Shown one piece after another: positions 19,304 to 33,115 of a stretch of 64,000 nt of DNA. Within the stretch, counting starts at the first letter, position 1; each line of letters begins with the position of its first letter. The notes beneath the pieces are model-generated. The model had not been told where the DNA came from. It was given only the letters and a program-made list of their open reading frames with translations, and made no database searches. This DNA is from Deinococcus sp. YIM 134068 (lineage in GTDB: Bacteria; Deinococcota; Deinococci; Deinococcales; Deinococcaceae), in the NCBI RefSeq assembly GCF_036543075.1, contig NZ_JAZHPF010000004.1, positions 1 to 64,000 on the forward strand, read 5' to 3'. Made by a program: the position numbers and the translations under genes.

Positions 19304-21525
19304 ACATCCTCCTTGGGAGTTGGGAAGGGCAGAATGAAGGGATCGGGGGCGGCCTGACTTGCCGTCAGGTCCCCCGTGAAGGTCAGGGGACGCCCGTCAG
19401 GCACGGCGAGGGATACGCGGATGTGGTCGAAGCGGGGCCGGTAGCCAGCGTGCAGCACCTCGCTGTGCAGTTCCAGGGCGTCGTCACAGCGGAAGGTGAA
19501 GCGGATGGCGGTGGAGGCACCGTGCTGATGTGCCAGCGTCAGCCCGTCGTCCTCGTACAGCGTGAAGGTGGTTTCGCTGTGCTGGCCGGGGTACAGCAGC
19601 AGCGTGCGTTCGGTGTCCAGTTCCGCACTGATAGAGGGCATGACCGGGCCGACGGGCACGATGGCACCTTCGCGGACCAGCAGCGGCGTCCGTTCCAACG
19701 GGGCCGGCGCGGTGAAGGTGCCGCTGAGGCATGGCCCGCCGTGGAAGTCGTACCACGCCCCCGGCAGCGTTCGGGTAATCTGCCGCTCCCCTTCACCCAC
19801 CTGGGGAAACAGCAGGAACGGCCCCAGCAACGCGTCGAACCCCGGATCGTGCATGAGGTCGGGGAACTCGTACATCAGCGGGCGTTGAATGGGCGCGCCG
19901 GTCCGGGTGTGTTCCCAGAACAGGCTGTACAGGTAGGGCAGGAGACGGTAGCGCAGGCGGATGGCCTCACGGGCGGCGTCCTCGACCTCCGGATGGCTCC
20001 AGGGTTCGGTGGGCGGATTCTTCCACGAGTGGATGGAAAAGCGCGGATAGCCCACCGCGTGCTGAATCCAGCGCAGCAGCAGCTCGGCCCCCGGCGCGTC
20101 CCCCACGAAGCCGCCCACGTCGTGCCCGTTGCTGGCATACCCGCTCAGCCCCAGGCCCAGGCCGATGGACGTGTTGAACCGCAGGTTCTTCCAGCTGGTG
20201 AGGTTGTCGCCCGACCACGTTTGGGCCAGCCGTTGCGTCCCCAGCGAGGCCGAGCGGGTAATCAGGAAGGGGCGCAGGTGGGTCCGGGCCGACTGCTCAC
20301 GCTGCGCGGCGGCGGAGGCGGTCGCCATGCCCAGAATCTGCTCGCTCGGGAAGGTGGGCCGCCCATCCACGCCGAACATCGGGGCGTCCAGCGCGAACTC
20401 GTTGTTGTCGTTCCACACCCCATCGATCCCGCGCTCCAGAACCTCCGTGCGGACCTGGGTCTGCCACCACTCACGGGCGACCGGATTCGTGAAGTCCAGC
20501 CATGAGCCGTCCCCTCCCCAGAACATGGCGACCTGCGTTTCGCCCGTTTCGTCCCGGAGAAAGGCCCCCTGTTCCTGGAGCGTGGCGTATTTGGGGTGCT
20601 CCAGCAGCAGCGCCGGTTTGATGTTGGCGATGGTGCGGATGCCCTGCCGATGCAGGCCCGCGATCAACGCCTCGGGATCGGGAACAGTCTGGCGGTTCCA
20701 CTCGAACACGAAGCGCTTCCCGTCGTGCATGGAGTACCCGCTGGAGAGGTGCATCCCGTCGCAGGGCACGTCCCGGCGGCGCACCTCCGCCGCGAACCCG
20801 AGCAGGGCCGACACCGGGTCGGGGGCGTCCGTGTAGGCCATGCTGGAGGCCAGATACCCCAGCGACCAGCGCGGCGGCATGTCCGGGCGGCCCAGGAGAG
20901 TGGTCAGGCGCGTGAGCAGGGTAGGGAGCGTCGCCGCCGCCACCACGACGTAGCGCAGCCAGTCGCCCTGCACTTCCGTGAACGTGTAAAAGCCGTTGTA
21001 GGCGTGCCGCTCGCAGCCGCAGTCGATGGTCATGGGCTGAGGCTGGTCGTAGATGAGGGCACTCCACACCTCACCCCGCCGGGTCACGATGACCGGCCAG
21101 TGCTTGTACATGGGGTCGCCCGTCTCCGGGTCGTACCCCAGGGCGTCTCTGGGGGTCAGGGTGTAACGCCGTCCATTCTTCTGAAGCGGGCCGCTGACCT
21201 CGCCGACCCCGAAGGTGAGGTCCTCCGGTGCCTGCACACGGGTGTGCCGTATGTTTCCGTCGCGCGTCCATACGTAGGCTCGCTCGGGATGATCTTCCAG
21301 GAAAGGCTGTTCCTGATAGGCCCACTGGAGTGCGTAGGGACTGTCCTGCACACTGACGGTCAGTTCTGCCGGGCCGTCCTCGTTCAGGTGCAGGAGACGC
21401 GATTCGGGGAGTGGGCCGCCCTCTCCCAGAGTGACCCGCATAGCCCAGGGTGTGAGCCGTTCATGCCGGGGCTGGAGAAAGGCAGCCGTCAGAGGGCGGG
21501 GTCGGGTGGGAGCCTGGGCAGACAT
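19300..21525 (-). CDS. Glycoside hydrolase family 31 (alpha-glycosidase)
   Basis: 741 residues without signal peptide, so probably cytoplasmic. The GH31 (beta/alpha)8 barrel spans about 210-560. The nucleophile is Asp373 in GIDGVWNDNNEF and the likely acid/base is Asp440 in TWSGDNLTSWKNLR. The sequence HDVGGFVGD and C-terminal beta domains follow. GH31 enzymes cut terminal alpha-linked glucose, xylose, galactose or sulfoquinovose. Operon partners UxuB and UxaC handle uronates, so the substrate may be an alpha-linked glycoside that also contains a uronate (inference). First gene of the operon, ribosome site GAGG. Confidence 0.9.
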   Translation of the reverse strand: MSAQAPTRPRPLTAAFLQPRHERLTPWAMRVTLGEGGPLPESRLLHLNEDGPAELTVSVQDSPYALQWAYQEQPFLEDHPERAYVWTRDGNIRHTRVQAPEDLTFGVGEVSGPLQKNGRRYTLTPRDALGYDPETGDPMYKHWPVIVTRRGEVWSALIYDQPQPMTIDCGCERHAYNGFYTFTEVQGDWLRYVVVAAATLPTLLTRLTTLLGRPDMPPRWSLGYLASSMAYTDAPDPVSALLGFAAEVRRRDVPCDGMHLSSGYSMHDGKRFVFEWNRQTVPDPEALIAGLHRQGIRTIANIKPALLLEHPKYATLQEQGAFLRDETGETQVAMFWGGDGSWLDFTNPVAREWWQTQVRTEVLERGIDGVWNDNNEFALDAPMFGVDGRPTFPSEQILGMATASAAAQREQSARTHLRPFLITRSASLGTQRLAQTWSGDNLTSWKNLRFNTSIGLGLGLSGYASNGHDVGGFVGDAPGAELLLRWIQHAVGYPRFSIHSWKNPPTEPWSHPEVEDAAREAIRLRYRLLPYLYSLFWEHTRTGAPIQRPLMYEFPDLMHDPGFDALLGPFLLFPQVGEGERQITRTLPGAWYDFHGGPCLSGTFTAPAPLERTPLLVREGAIVPVGPVMPSISAELDTERTLLLYPGQHSETTFTLYEDDGLTLAHQHGASTAIRFTFRCDDALELHSEVLHAGYRPRFDHIRVSLAVPDGRPLTFTGDLTASQAAPDPFILPFPTPKEDV

Positions 21526-21588
21526 GGGCTTGCCTCACAGTCGGGGCGAGAGGAGGGGCTTCAGCAGAGGCTGAGCCGTTCAACTTCA

Positions 21589-21634
21589 GGAAACCGGTTC
21601 CCTATACTGTAGCCAAAGCCATTGGCCCTGTCAA
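21589..21634 (-). promoter_or_regulatory. Promoter and LacI-type operator of the GH31/ABC/uronate operon
   Basis: Minus strand: -35 TTGACA (21629-21634), 17-base spacer, -10 TACAGT (21606-21611). The near-palindrome GGGAACCGGTTTCC (21589-21602) sits over the start of transcription, an ideal repressor position. The same palindrome stands at 10641-10654 beside the LacI-type gene. Confidence 0.8.
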
Positions 21635-21924
21635 TCAACGGGGCACATTCCCGGCCTCTGAACGACGGGCTGTCCGGTTTGCATGGGGCACTGGGACGAT
21701 CCCGATATCGATAGGTTTGTTGGTCCGGCGGGTGGCGGCTGGATGGGTGGTTTGAGGTGGTCGACAGGGAAGGCTGTGCCCCATCCGAGGAAAACGCCGC
21801 GCAGGGAAGTTGTGGGGGCAGGCGCATGTGGGCATGGCCCGCGCCTTCCTCTTCCCCGCCTTCCTCGCCGCGCTTCAGGGCGAACGGCTGGGGACCCCGC
21901 CGACTTTGCGACTTTGCGGGAAGG

Positions 21925-22116
21925 GGGACGGGTGCAACTCGTCCTCGACGCGGCCATGCTCGTCGTCCACGCTGCGAGGTCATGAGGTTTTCTCGGAGTG
22001 CGATCAGCACACTCATCCGCGTTTACAATGCCGAGGGCAGACAGGCCGTCGTGGACAAGCGTCAATTCAACACATCCGAACCTGCTTTGAATGCCCAACA
22101 ACAAGACAAGTTATAA
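21925..22116 (+). pseudogene. Helix-turn-helix transposase relic (IS630-like)
   Basis: Two frames together give the start of an HTH transposase: RVQLVLDAAMLVVHAARS in one frame to about 21982, then FSRSAISTLIRVYNAEGRQA and PALNAQQQDKL in another, ending at 22116. The RRYNxxGxxxLxDRR-type linker after the HTH is characteristic of IS630/IS481-class proteins. No DDE catalytic domain remains and no terminal repeats were found. It lies between the accessory segment and polA. Confidence 0.45.
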
Positions 22117-22217
22117 GGAACGCGGCGGTCCGGTCCCACTCGACCGATCAGATCGAGCAGGTCGGTGAGGATGAGGTGGGGCTGGACGTGGGGCCACGCC
22201 CCCGCCAACTCCCGCCC

Positions 22218-24953
<2,736 letters not shown>

Positions 24954-24959
24954 GGAGGC

Positions 24960-24965
24960 ATTCTA
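24960..24965 (-). promoter_or_regulatory. polA -10 box, leaderless
   Basis: TAGAAT on the minus strand ends six bases before the polA ATG, with no room for a ribosome site. This is the leaderless arrangement. Confidence 0.65.
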
Positions 24966-25062
24966 CGGAGGGGCGGCGGGCGGGGAGGGGAAGGGATGAC
25001 GGATTGATGAGGGCGTGTGGCGTGTGGCACGTGGCTTGTAGAGACTGGCTTGTGGAGCTGTG

Positions 25063-25105
25063 GTTTTGCTCCTCTCCCTTGAGGGGGGAGGCCGGGAGGG
25101 GGTGA
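25063..25105. repeat. Dispersed intergenic repeat, copy 1
   Basis: A C/T-rich then G-rich stretch (GCTCCTCTCCCTTGAGGGG and onward) that can fold on itself. It is an inverted relative of the copy at 25172-25217, both between polA and glmM. On the plus strand copy 1 begins, and copy 2 ends, next to an oligo-T or oligo-A run, so they may serve as terminators for the flanking minus-strand genes. Confidence 0.5.
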
Positions 25106-25171
25106 AGCGGGCCTGGCGTCCAGGCTAACGGGGAGGGAGAAGGCCTGCTCTTGCGGTGGAGTTGGTCACAC

Positions 25172-25217
25172 GCCCCCTCACCCCAGCCCTCTCCCACGAG
25201 GGGAGAGGGAGCAAAAA
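25172..25217. repeat. Dispersed intergenic repeat, copy 2 (inverted)
   Basis: CCCTCTCCC, ACGA, then GGGGAGAGGGAGC followed by AAAAAC form a strong hairpin. On the minus strand it comes after glmM with the T-run on the entry side, so it is not a classical glmM terminator. The pattern resembles the common CTCACCCC-CCCTCTCCC intergenic repeat seen in many GC-rich bacteria. Confidence 0.5.
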
Positions 25218-25233
25218 CAGCCGTCTGCCAGAC

Positions 25234-26568
25234 CTAAATTCCCACCCGTCCCCGCTCCTCCACGACCGCCGCGAGCGCCCCGGCGACCTCATGAATCTCC
25301 GCCTCGTCGGGACCCTCCACCATGACGCGGATCAGGTTCTCGGTGCCGCTGGGACGCAGGTTGACGCGGCCCCGGCCCTGAAGGCGGGCTTCCGCCTGCG
25401 CGACGGCGGCCTGAACCTCCAGGTCGCGGGCGATGGCCTTCTTGTCGCCGACGCGGACATTCTTCAGCGTCTGCGGGAACATCACGAGTTCGTCGTGGAG
25501 TTCGTCCAGTGTGGTGCTGAGCTTCCTCATGGCCCCCAGGGTGAGCAGCGCAGTCAGCACGCCGTCCCCGGTGGGCGACACGTCGAGGAAGAGGACGTGC
25601 CCGCTCTGCTCGCCGCCGAGGGTCAGGCCCCGCTCGTGCAGCCGCTCGTGAACGTAGCGGTCGCCGACGGCGGTGCGCTCCAGAGGAATACCCGCCTCAC
25701 GCAACTTGACCTCCAGCGCCATGTTCGCCATCAGGGTCGTCACCACGCCCCGGTCCTGCCGGGCGCGGGCGTTCAGCAGCAGCATGTGGTCGCCCTGCAC
25801 CTCGTTCCCGCGCGAGTCCACGAACAGCGCCCGGTCCGCGTCGCCGTCGAAGGCCACGCCGAGGTGGTAGTCGCCGCCTTGCACAATTTGCTTGAGGTGA
25901 TCCAGATGCGTGCTGCCGCAGCCCCGGTTGATGTTGCGCCCGTCGGGGGTGGTGTACACGGCGAACACGTCCGCCCCCGCCGCCTGGAAGACCCGTGGGC
26001 CGACCCGGTACGCCGCCCCGTTCGCGCAGTCGAGCGCCACCCGCAGCCCTGTGAGGTCGGGGGCGTGCGAGCGCAGGAAATTCACGTACAGCCGCTCGGC
26101 CTCCGCGTAGTTCGTGACCGAGCCGAGGTCCACGCCCGTCACGGGAGCGAGGGTTTCCACCTCGTCTATCGCGGCCTCGATCTCATGCTCGGTGGCGTCG
26201 CTGAGTTTCCCGCCCTCCCTGCCGAAGAACTTAATCCCGTTGTCCTGGTACGGGTTGTGTGAGGCGCTGATGACCACGCCCGCGTCGGCCCCGAGGTGGC
26301 GGGTGAGGTAACTCACGCCCGGCGTGGGCAAGACCCCGACGTGGACGACGTTCACGCCCCGGCTCGTCAGCCCCGCCGCGAGGGCCGCCTCCAGCATGTC
26401 GCCGCTCTGCCGGGTGTCCTTGCCGATCACCACGCTGGGATGCGGATTCTGCCGCCGCAGCACCTCGCCCGCCGCCGCGCCCAGCGTCATCACCCACGCC
26501 GCCGTCAACGGGAACTCACCCGCGACCGCGCGCACGCCGTCCGTTCCGAAATACTTCCGCTCGCTCAT
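25234..26568 (-). CDS. glmM: Phosphoglucosamine mutase
   Basis: 444 residues, alpha-D-phosphohexomutase family. It turns glucosamine-6-phosphate into glucosamine-1-phosphate for peptidoglycan precursor UDP-GlcNAc. The N-terminal MSERKYFGTDGVRAVAGEFP, phosphoserine loop VISASHNPYQDNGIKFF, metal loop DGDADR, sugar-binding GGEQSGH and phosphate-binding RPSGTE are all present in order. It is transcribed with polA downstream on the same strand but separated by 280 bases of repeats. TACACT stands nine bases before the ATG, so its mRNA probably has almost no leader. Confidence 0.97.
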   Translation of the reverse strand: MSERKYFGTDGVRAVAGEFPLTAAWVMTLGAAAGEVLRRQNPHPSVVIGKDTRQSGDMLEAALAAGLTSRGVNVVHVGVLPTPGVSYLTRHLGADAGVVISASHNPYQDNGIKFFGREGGKLSDATEHEIEAAIDEVETLAPVTGVDLGSVTNYAEAERLYVNFLRSHAPDLTGLRVALDCANGAAYRVGPRVFQAAGADVFAVYTTPDGRNINRGCGSTHLDHLKQIVQGGDYHLGVAFDGDADRALFVDSRGNEVQGDHMLLLNARARQDRGVVTTLMANMALEVKLREAGIPLERTAVGDRYVHERLHERGLTLGGEQSGHVLFLDVSPTGDGVLTALLTLGAMRKLSTTLDELHDELVMFPQTLKNVRVGDKKAIARDLEVQAAVAQAEARLQGRGRVNLRPSGTENLIRVMVEGPDEAEIHEVAGALAAVVEERGRVGI

Positions 26569-26577
26569 CGTGTCGTC

Positions 26578-26583
26578 AGTGTA
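26578..26583 (-). promoter_or_regulatory. glmM -10 box
   Basis: TACACT on the minus strand ends nine bases before the glmM ATG; no ribosome site intervenes. Confidence 0.5.
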
Positions 26584-26726
26584 CCCCCGTGAGTGCCGTG
26601 TGTATGACGCTCATGGGGGGAGGGGCTGGAAGGCGGCGTCTTTTGTTCTCCTGGGAACGTCGAAACTGTCTCTCAATCTTGCGTTCAGGGACGAACCCTT
26701 CCGGAACTCCTGGCTCTGCCGTCGCG

Positions 26727-26732
26727 TAACCT
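26727..26732 (+). promoter_or_regulatory. -10 box of small Gly/Ser/His-rich protein gene
   Basis: TAACCT ends five bases before the ATG at 26738. This short spacing supports that start over longer in-frame upstream reading. Confidence 0.5.
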
Positions 26733-26737
26733 GGGGC

Positions 26738-27013
26738 ATGAGTGGATTTTCTGGCGGCTCCTTTTCGTTCAGTAGCAGCGGCAAGCGTCGTGGCGTGTTC
26801 GGGGGGCACCGCAGCAGCAGCGGGCACCGGGGCGGCTTTCTCGGCGGCGTGGTGGGCCACAGCCACAGCAGCGGCCACCGGGGGCGCTTCGTCGGGGGCG
26901 GGCACTACCGTCAGGTGAAGCGCCGGAGCGGCCTGGGCTGCCTCGGCGTCTTCCTCGTCGGGGCGGCGCTCGCGGGCGGCTCGGTGGTCGGGCTGTTCGC
27001 GCTCTTCGTTTGA
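26738..27013 (+). CDS. Small Gly/Ser/His-rich protein with C-terminal membrane helix
   Basis: 91 residues, family not recognised. The first 65 residues are dominated by Gly, Ser, His and Arg with repeated GHR/SSGHRG units (about 27-53). The end (GCLGVFLVGAALAGGSVVGL) is a membrane helix, so it is probably a tail-anchored protein with a positively charged, His-rich cytoplasmic or surface part that might bind metal or nucleic acid (speculative). Its stop overlaps the likely TTG start of the next gene. Confidence 0.65.
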   Translation: MSGFSGGSFSFSSSGKRRGVFGGHRSSSGHRGGFLGGVVGHSHSSGHRGRFVGGGHYRQVKRRSGLGCLGVFLVGAALAGGSVVGLFALFV

Positions 27014-28026
27014 GACTGGGCCATACCTTAAAAGACTGGCGGGACGCCCTGCGCGGGGACGGTCCCGCCGTCTCCTCCCGTGTGTGGCCCGCCGAATTGC
27101 GCGCCGCCTTTCCCGGCCCGCGTCGCCGGGTGGAGGCGTGGGTGGGGGAGGGGGCGGCCTTCGCCCGGTACGCCTCCGCTCACGGTCCCCTCTTCCTGAA
27201 GTACCTTCCCGCCGGATGGCACGACGCCCGCGCGTTCCGGCGGCTGGCGCGGGAGGCCGCCTACCTGCGCGACCTCGCGCCCCGCTCGCCCGTGCCGCAC
27301 GCGCCGCTGCTCCACGCGGCCCTCGACCCGGATGGCCTGCGCGCTCACCTCCTCACCCGCGACCTCACGGACACGACGACGGGGTGGGGTGCCTTTGGGA
27401 CGGATGCCACGCGGGAGGCGGCCCTGCTGGAAATCGCGCGCCTCCTCGCCCGCCACCACGCCTTCTGGTTGAATCGACCGGAACTCACAGGAGATTGGGA
27501 GTGGGACGCGGCCCGCGCCGTGCGTCATGCTCAGCGGGTCGCCGCCGACCTCGGCCCAAGTTGGACGGACGCTGAGCGACGGGCAGTTCAGGAGGCTGCC
27601 CGCGCTCTGCCCGACCTGCTCGCCGCCACACGCGGCGTCACGCTGGCCCACGGCGACCTGCACGCGGGGCAGGTGTTGTGGCCGAAAGACGGCGGCCCGC
27701 CCATCCTGATCGACTACGGGCAGGCGCACGGCTCGCCGCTCGGGGAGGACCTCGCGCACCTGCTCCATGTCCGCCTGGACGCGCCCGACCGCATCCGCCT
27801 CGGCCCGGAACTGCGGGAGGCGTACCGGGCCGAACTCGCCGCGCACGGCCACGCCCTCATGCCTTCGCAACTCGCCGCCGAGGAGCGGACGGGTCTCGCC
27901 CTGAACGTGTTGAGTACGGCGCGGCAGGCCCGGCGGGAGGCGGGGAGCGGGGTGCGAAACGCTCTGGAGCGGGTGGCGCTGGCTTGGCAGGAGGTCGTTC
28001 AACCCACGCCCAGAAACACCCGGTAA
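27010..28026 (+). CDS. Phosphotransferase family protein (APH/choline kinase fold)
   Basis: About 338 residues from a TTG at 27010 that overlaps the previous stop (TTGA), suggesting coupling; a GTG at 27082 is an alternative. The kinase-like core has the catalytic loop THGDLHAGQ-type sequence LAHGDLHAGQVLW and the metal-binding LIDYGQA in place of the more usual IDxxD/E. An N-lobe lysine motif PLFLKYLPAGW is present. The family phosphorylates small molecules, including aminoglycosides, choline and sugars. The substrate is unknown. The 3' end overlaps the convergent AlkZ-like gene by 28 bases. Confidence 0.75.
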   Translation: MRLGHTLKDWRDALRGDGPAVSSRVWPAELRAAFPGPRRRVEAWVGEGAAFARYASAHGPLFLKYLPAGWHDARAFRRLAREAAYLRDLAPRSPVPHAPLLHAALDPDGLRAHLLTRDLTDTTTGWGAFGTDATREAALLEIARLLARHHAFWLNRPELTGDWEWDAARAVRHAQRVAADLGPSWTDAERRAVQEAARALPDLLAATRGVTLAHGDLHAGQVLWPKDGGPPILIDYGQAHGSPLGEDLAHLLHVRLDAPDRIRLGPELREAYRAELAAHGHALMPSQLAAEERTGLALNVLSTARQARREAGSGVRNALERVALAWQEVVQPTPRNTR

Positions 28027-29102
28027 CGGTCCAACTCCGCCTCCAGCCCTCTCCTCAGCGCCACTGTCTCCCGTACGCCGGGCACGAACTGCACGTCGGC
28101 GCGTAACTCTCCACCCTCCACCCGCAGATTCGCCCAGCCCACCGCGCGCTCGGCCTGAAAGATGGGCAGCGCGTAGTAGCCGAACTGCCGTTTCGCGGCG
28201 GGTGTGTACGCCTCCAGCCGGTACGTCCACCCGTGCAGCAGCGTGAAGCGGCGGCGGTCCCACACGAGGGGGTCGAACGGCCCGACGATCCGCACGCCGC
28301 GAGGAATGGGCAACGCGCCCGCGTCCCACTCGGCGGGCCACACGTACCGCACGCCGTCCACCCGCGTGCCCGTCAGCTCCTCCCTGACCGCCACCCTGAG
28401 CGCCGCGCGCAACTCGCCGGATAAGTGTGGCAGCCCGAAGCGCGACAGGCTGACGAGGTAGCCGAGGCTCGCCTCCGGCAGCGGCCCATACAACGCGGCG
28501 AGAAGGTGGACGGCCCCACGCACGCGCTCGGCGGTGGTGAGGGGAGCCGCCCGCAACGCCGCGAGGTGGGGAGCCGGGCCGTAGAGCCGCACGCCGCCCA
28601 GCCGCCGCGTCACCCGCACCTCGCCCCGGCGGTGGAGGAGGTCCAGCGCCCGCGTCGTCGCCGCCGACTGACCGCCCCAGGCGTTGACCATCCGGCCCCG
28701 GCCCAGCGCGGCGGCCACCTCGCGCGGGTGAACCTCCTCCCGCCCCGACACCATCGCCCGCACGGTGTCCAGCAACTCGGGGTGCTCATGTTCCAGACGG
28801 CTCTCCCCGACCTCGCGCGGGTGGAGGAGGGCCTGCACCGCCCGCGTCACGAAGCCGTAGTTGGGCAGCATGTCCTCCTCGATGCCCAGCGCGGGATACA
28901 GCCGCTCCAGGTCGCCCGCCCGGTAGCCGCGCGCCCTCTGCATGAGCGTGAGGTCCTGCGCGCGGGCCGGGACGCGGATGGGATCGGCTTGCAAGAAACC
29001 CATCCGGCCCAGCGCCACCGCGAGCGACGTGCGTGGCCCGAGTGTTCGGAAGGCGAAGGCCCTCACCCCGGCGGGGGAGAGGGGGAAGGGGTGGTCGGGC
29101 AT
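27999..29102 (-). CDS. Winged-helix DNA glycosylase, AlkZ/YcaQ-like
   Basis: About 367 residues from the ATG at 29102, chosen because TACCTT lies seven bases upstream; a TTG at 29111 is in frame. The HTH_42/AlkZ fold is shown by MGFLQADPIRVPARAQDLTL with the Gln motif near residue 35, then winged-helix segments, and the C-terminal IVGPFDPLVWDRRRF and AAKRQFGYYALPI. E. coli YcaQ and Streptomyces AlkZ unhook interstrand crosslinks and excise bulky alkylated bases. A DNA-repair role fits Deinococcus, but which of the subfamilies this is cannot be settled. Confidence 0.85.
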   Translation of the reverse strand: MPDHPFPLSPAGVRAFAFRTLGPRTSLAVALGRMGFLQADPIRVPARAQDLTLMQRARGYRAGDLERLYPALGIEEDMLPNYGFVTRAVQALLHPREVGESRLEHEHPELLDTVRAMVSGREEVHPREVAAALGRGRMVNAWGGQSAATTRALDLLHRRGEVRVTRRLGGVRLYGPAPHLAALRAAPLTTAERVRGAVHLLAALYGPLPEASLGYLVSLSRFGLPHLSGELRAALRVAVREELTGTRVDGVRYVWPAEWDAGALPIPRGVRIVGPFDPLVWDRRRFTLLHGWTYRLEAYTPAAKRQFGYYALPIFQAERAVGWANLRVEGGELRADVQFVPGVRETVALRRGLEAELDRYRVFLGVG

Positions 29103-29109
29103 GGAGCGC

Positions 29110-29115
29110 AAGGTA
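29110..29115 (-). promoter_or_regulatory. -10 box of the AlkZ-like gene
   Basis: TACCTT on the minus strand ends seven bases before the ATG at 29102 and decides that start. Confidence 0.55.
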
Positions 29116-29135
29116 GCGTGAAGGCCAGGCCCGAC

Positions 29136-29432
29136 CTACCGCCGCCACGCCCTCACGATTCCGGCAAGGCCAGTCAGCGCGACCGACGCCAGCACCACCG
29201 TGTTCGGTTGAAAGTGCGTGCCCTGCCCGTCGCTCACCCACGCCCCGAGGGGAACGCTCACGCCGCCGCCCCCACCGCCGCCGTTCTCTCCCGCGTCCCC
29301 GCCCGCCCCCACGCCGAACACGACGAGCGAGACGGGCGTGAGCGTCCCGCTCGGGGTGGGCACCGTCTCGCCCTGCGTGGCGTGCACGCCCAGGGTCAGG
29401 ACCGTCTCGGCCAGCCGCACGGAGAGGTTCAT
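29136..29432 (-). CDS. Small Gly-rich membrane-associated protein, unknown
   Basis: 98 residues. The ATG at 29432 is set by TACAGT seven bases upstream. No known family. A hydrophobic stretch ([14 protein letters not shown]) precedes a loop with seven consecutive glycines (about 51-57), and the C-terminus has a membrane helix ([18 protein letters not shown]). It stands between the AlkZ-like and DMT genes on the same strand. It may be a small envelope protein. Confidence 0.6.
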   Translation of the reverse strand: MNLSVRLAETVLTLGVHATQGETVPTPSGTLTPVSLVVFGVGAGGDAGENGGGGGGGVSVPLGAWVSDGQGTHFQPNTVVLASVALTGLAGIVRAWRR

Positions 29433-29439
29433 GCCGCCC

Positions 29440-29445
29440 ACTGTA
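29440..29445 (-). promoter_or_regulatory. -10 box of the small Gly-rich protein gene
   Basis: TACAGT on the minus strand, seven bases before the ATG at 29432, leaderless. Confidence 0.55.
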
Positions 29446-29449
29446 CGGC

Positions 29450-30355
<906 letters not shown>

Positions 30356-30361
30356 CCGAAG

Positions 30362-30367
30362 AGCATA
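30362..30367 (-). promoter_or_regulatory. -10 box of the EamA gene
   Basis: TATGCT on the minus strand, six bases before the GTG at 30355. It is divergent from the comEA box about 45 bases away. Confidence 0.55.
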
Positions 30368-30412
30368 GGTCCGTGGGACGGATTTGCCGCATCGCGCCCG
30401 GCGGCCCCGACC

Positions 30413-30418
30413 TACACT
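30413..30418 (+). promoter_or_regulatory. comEA -10 box
   Basis: TACACT, seven bases before the GTG at 30426; the comEA-comEC mRNA would be leaderless. Confidence 0.6.
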
Positions 30419-30425
30419 GGCGCGC

Positions 30426-30805
30426 GTGTCGATTTCCGAGCGCCACTGGACTCTCCTTCTCGCGGGCGGCGTGCTGACCGTCGGTGCGTTCGCCCTCGGC
30501 CCCGTCGCCCTGCCCCAGACGCGGGCACCCGTCGTGACCCGTGCCGAGTTGCCCTCACCCGCCGCCGGGGAGCCGGTCGCCGCGCCCGAGTACCCCACCA
30601 CGGCGAGCGTGAAGCCGCTCATCTCGGGCAAGATCAACCTCAACTCCGCCTCTCAGGAGCAGTTGGAGGCGCTGCCCAGGGTTGGCCCGGCCCTCGCCGC
30701 GCGGATCGTGGCGGGGCGGCCCTACCACAGCCTCGCCGACCTGGACCGGGTGAGCGGGATCGGGCCGTCCGCCCTCGCCACCCTCACGCCGCTCGTGACC
30801 TTCTG

Positions 30806-30806
<1 letters not shown>
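30426..30806 (+). CDS. comEA: Competence protein ComEA, DNA receptor
   Basis: 126 residues from a GTG placed by its -10 box. One N-terminal membrane helix ([20 protein letters not shown]) anchors it. A Pro/Ala-rich linker leads to two helix-hairpin-helix motifs ([20 protein letters not shown] and [18 protein letters not shown]) that grip double-stranded DNA. ComEA hands transforming DNA from the pilus to the ComEC channel. The stop overlaps the comEC start as TGATG. The same pairing is known in naturally transformable Deinococcus and Thermus. Confidence 0.93.
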
Positions 30807-33043
<2,237 letters not shown>

Positions 33044-33115
33044 GCAGGACAGAAGGGTAAAGACGCGCGAGCTTGCCCGGAGAGGCATCGAGGCGCAAGC
33101 TGAGATTGATGACAG

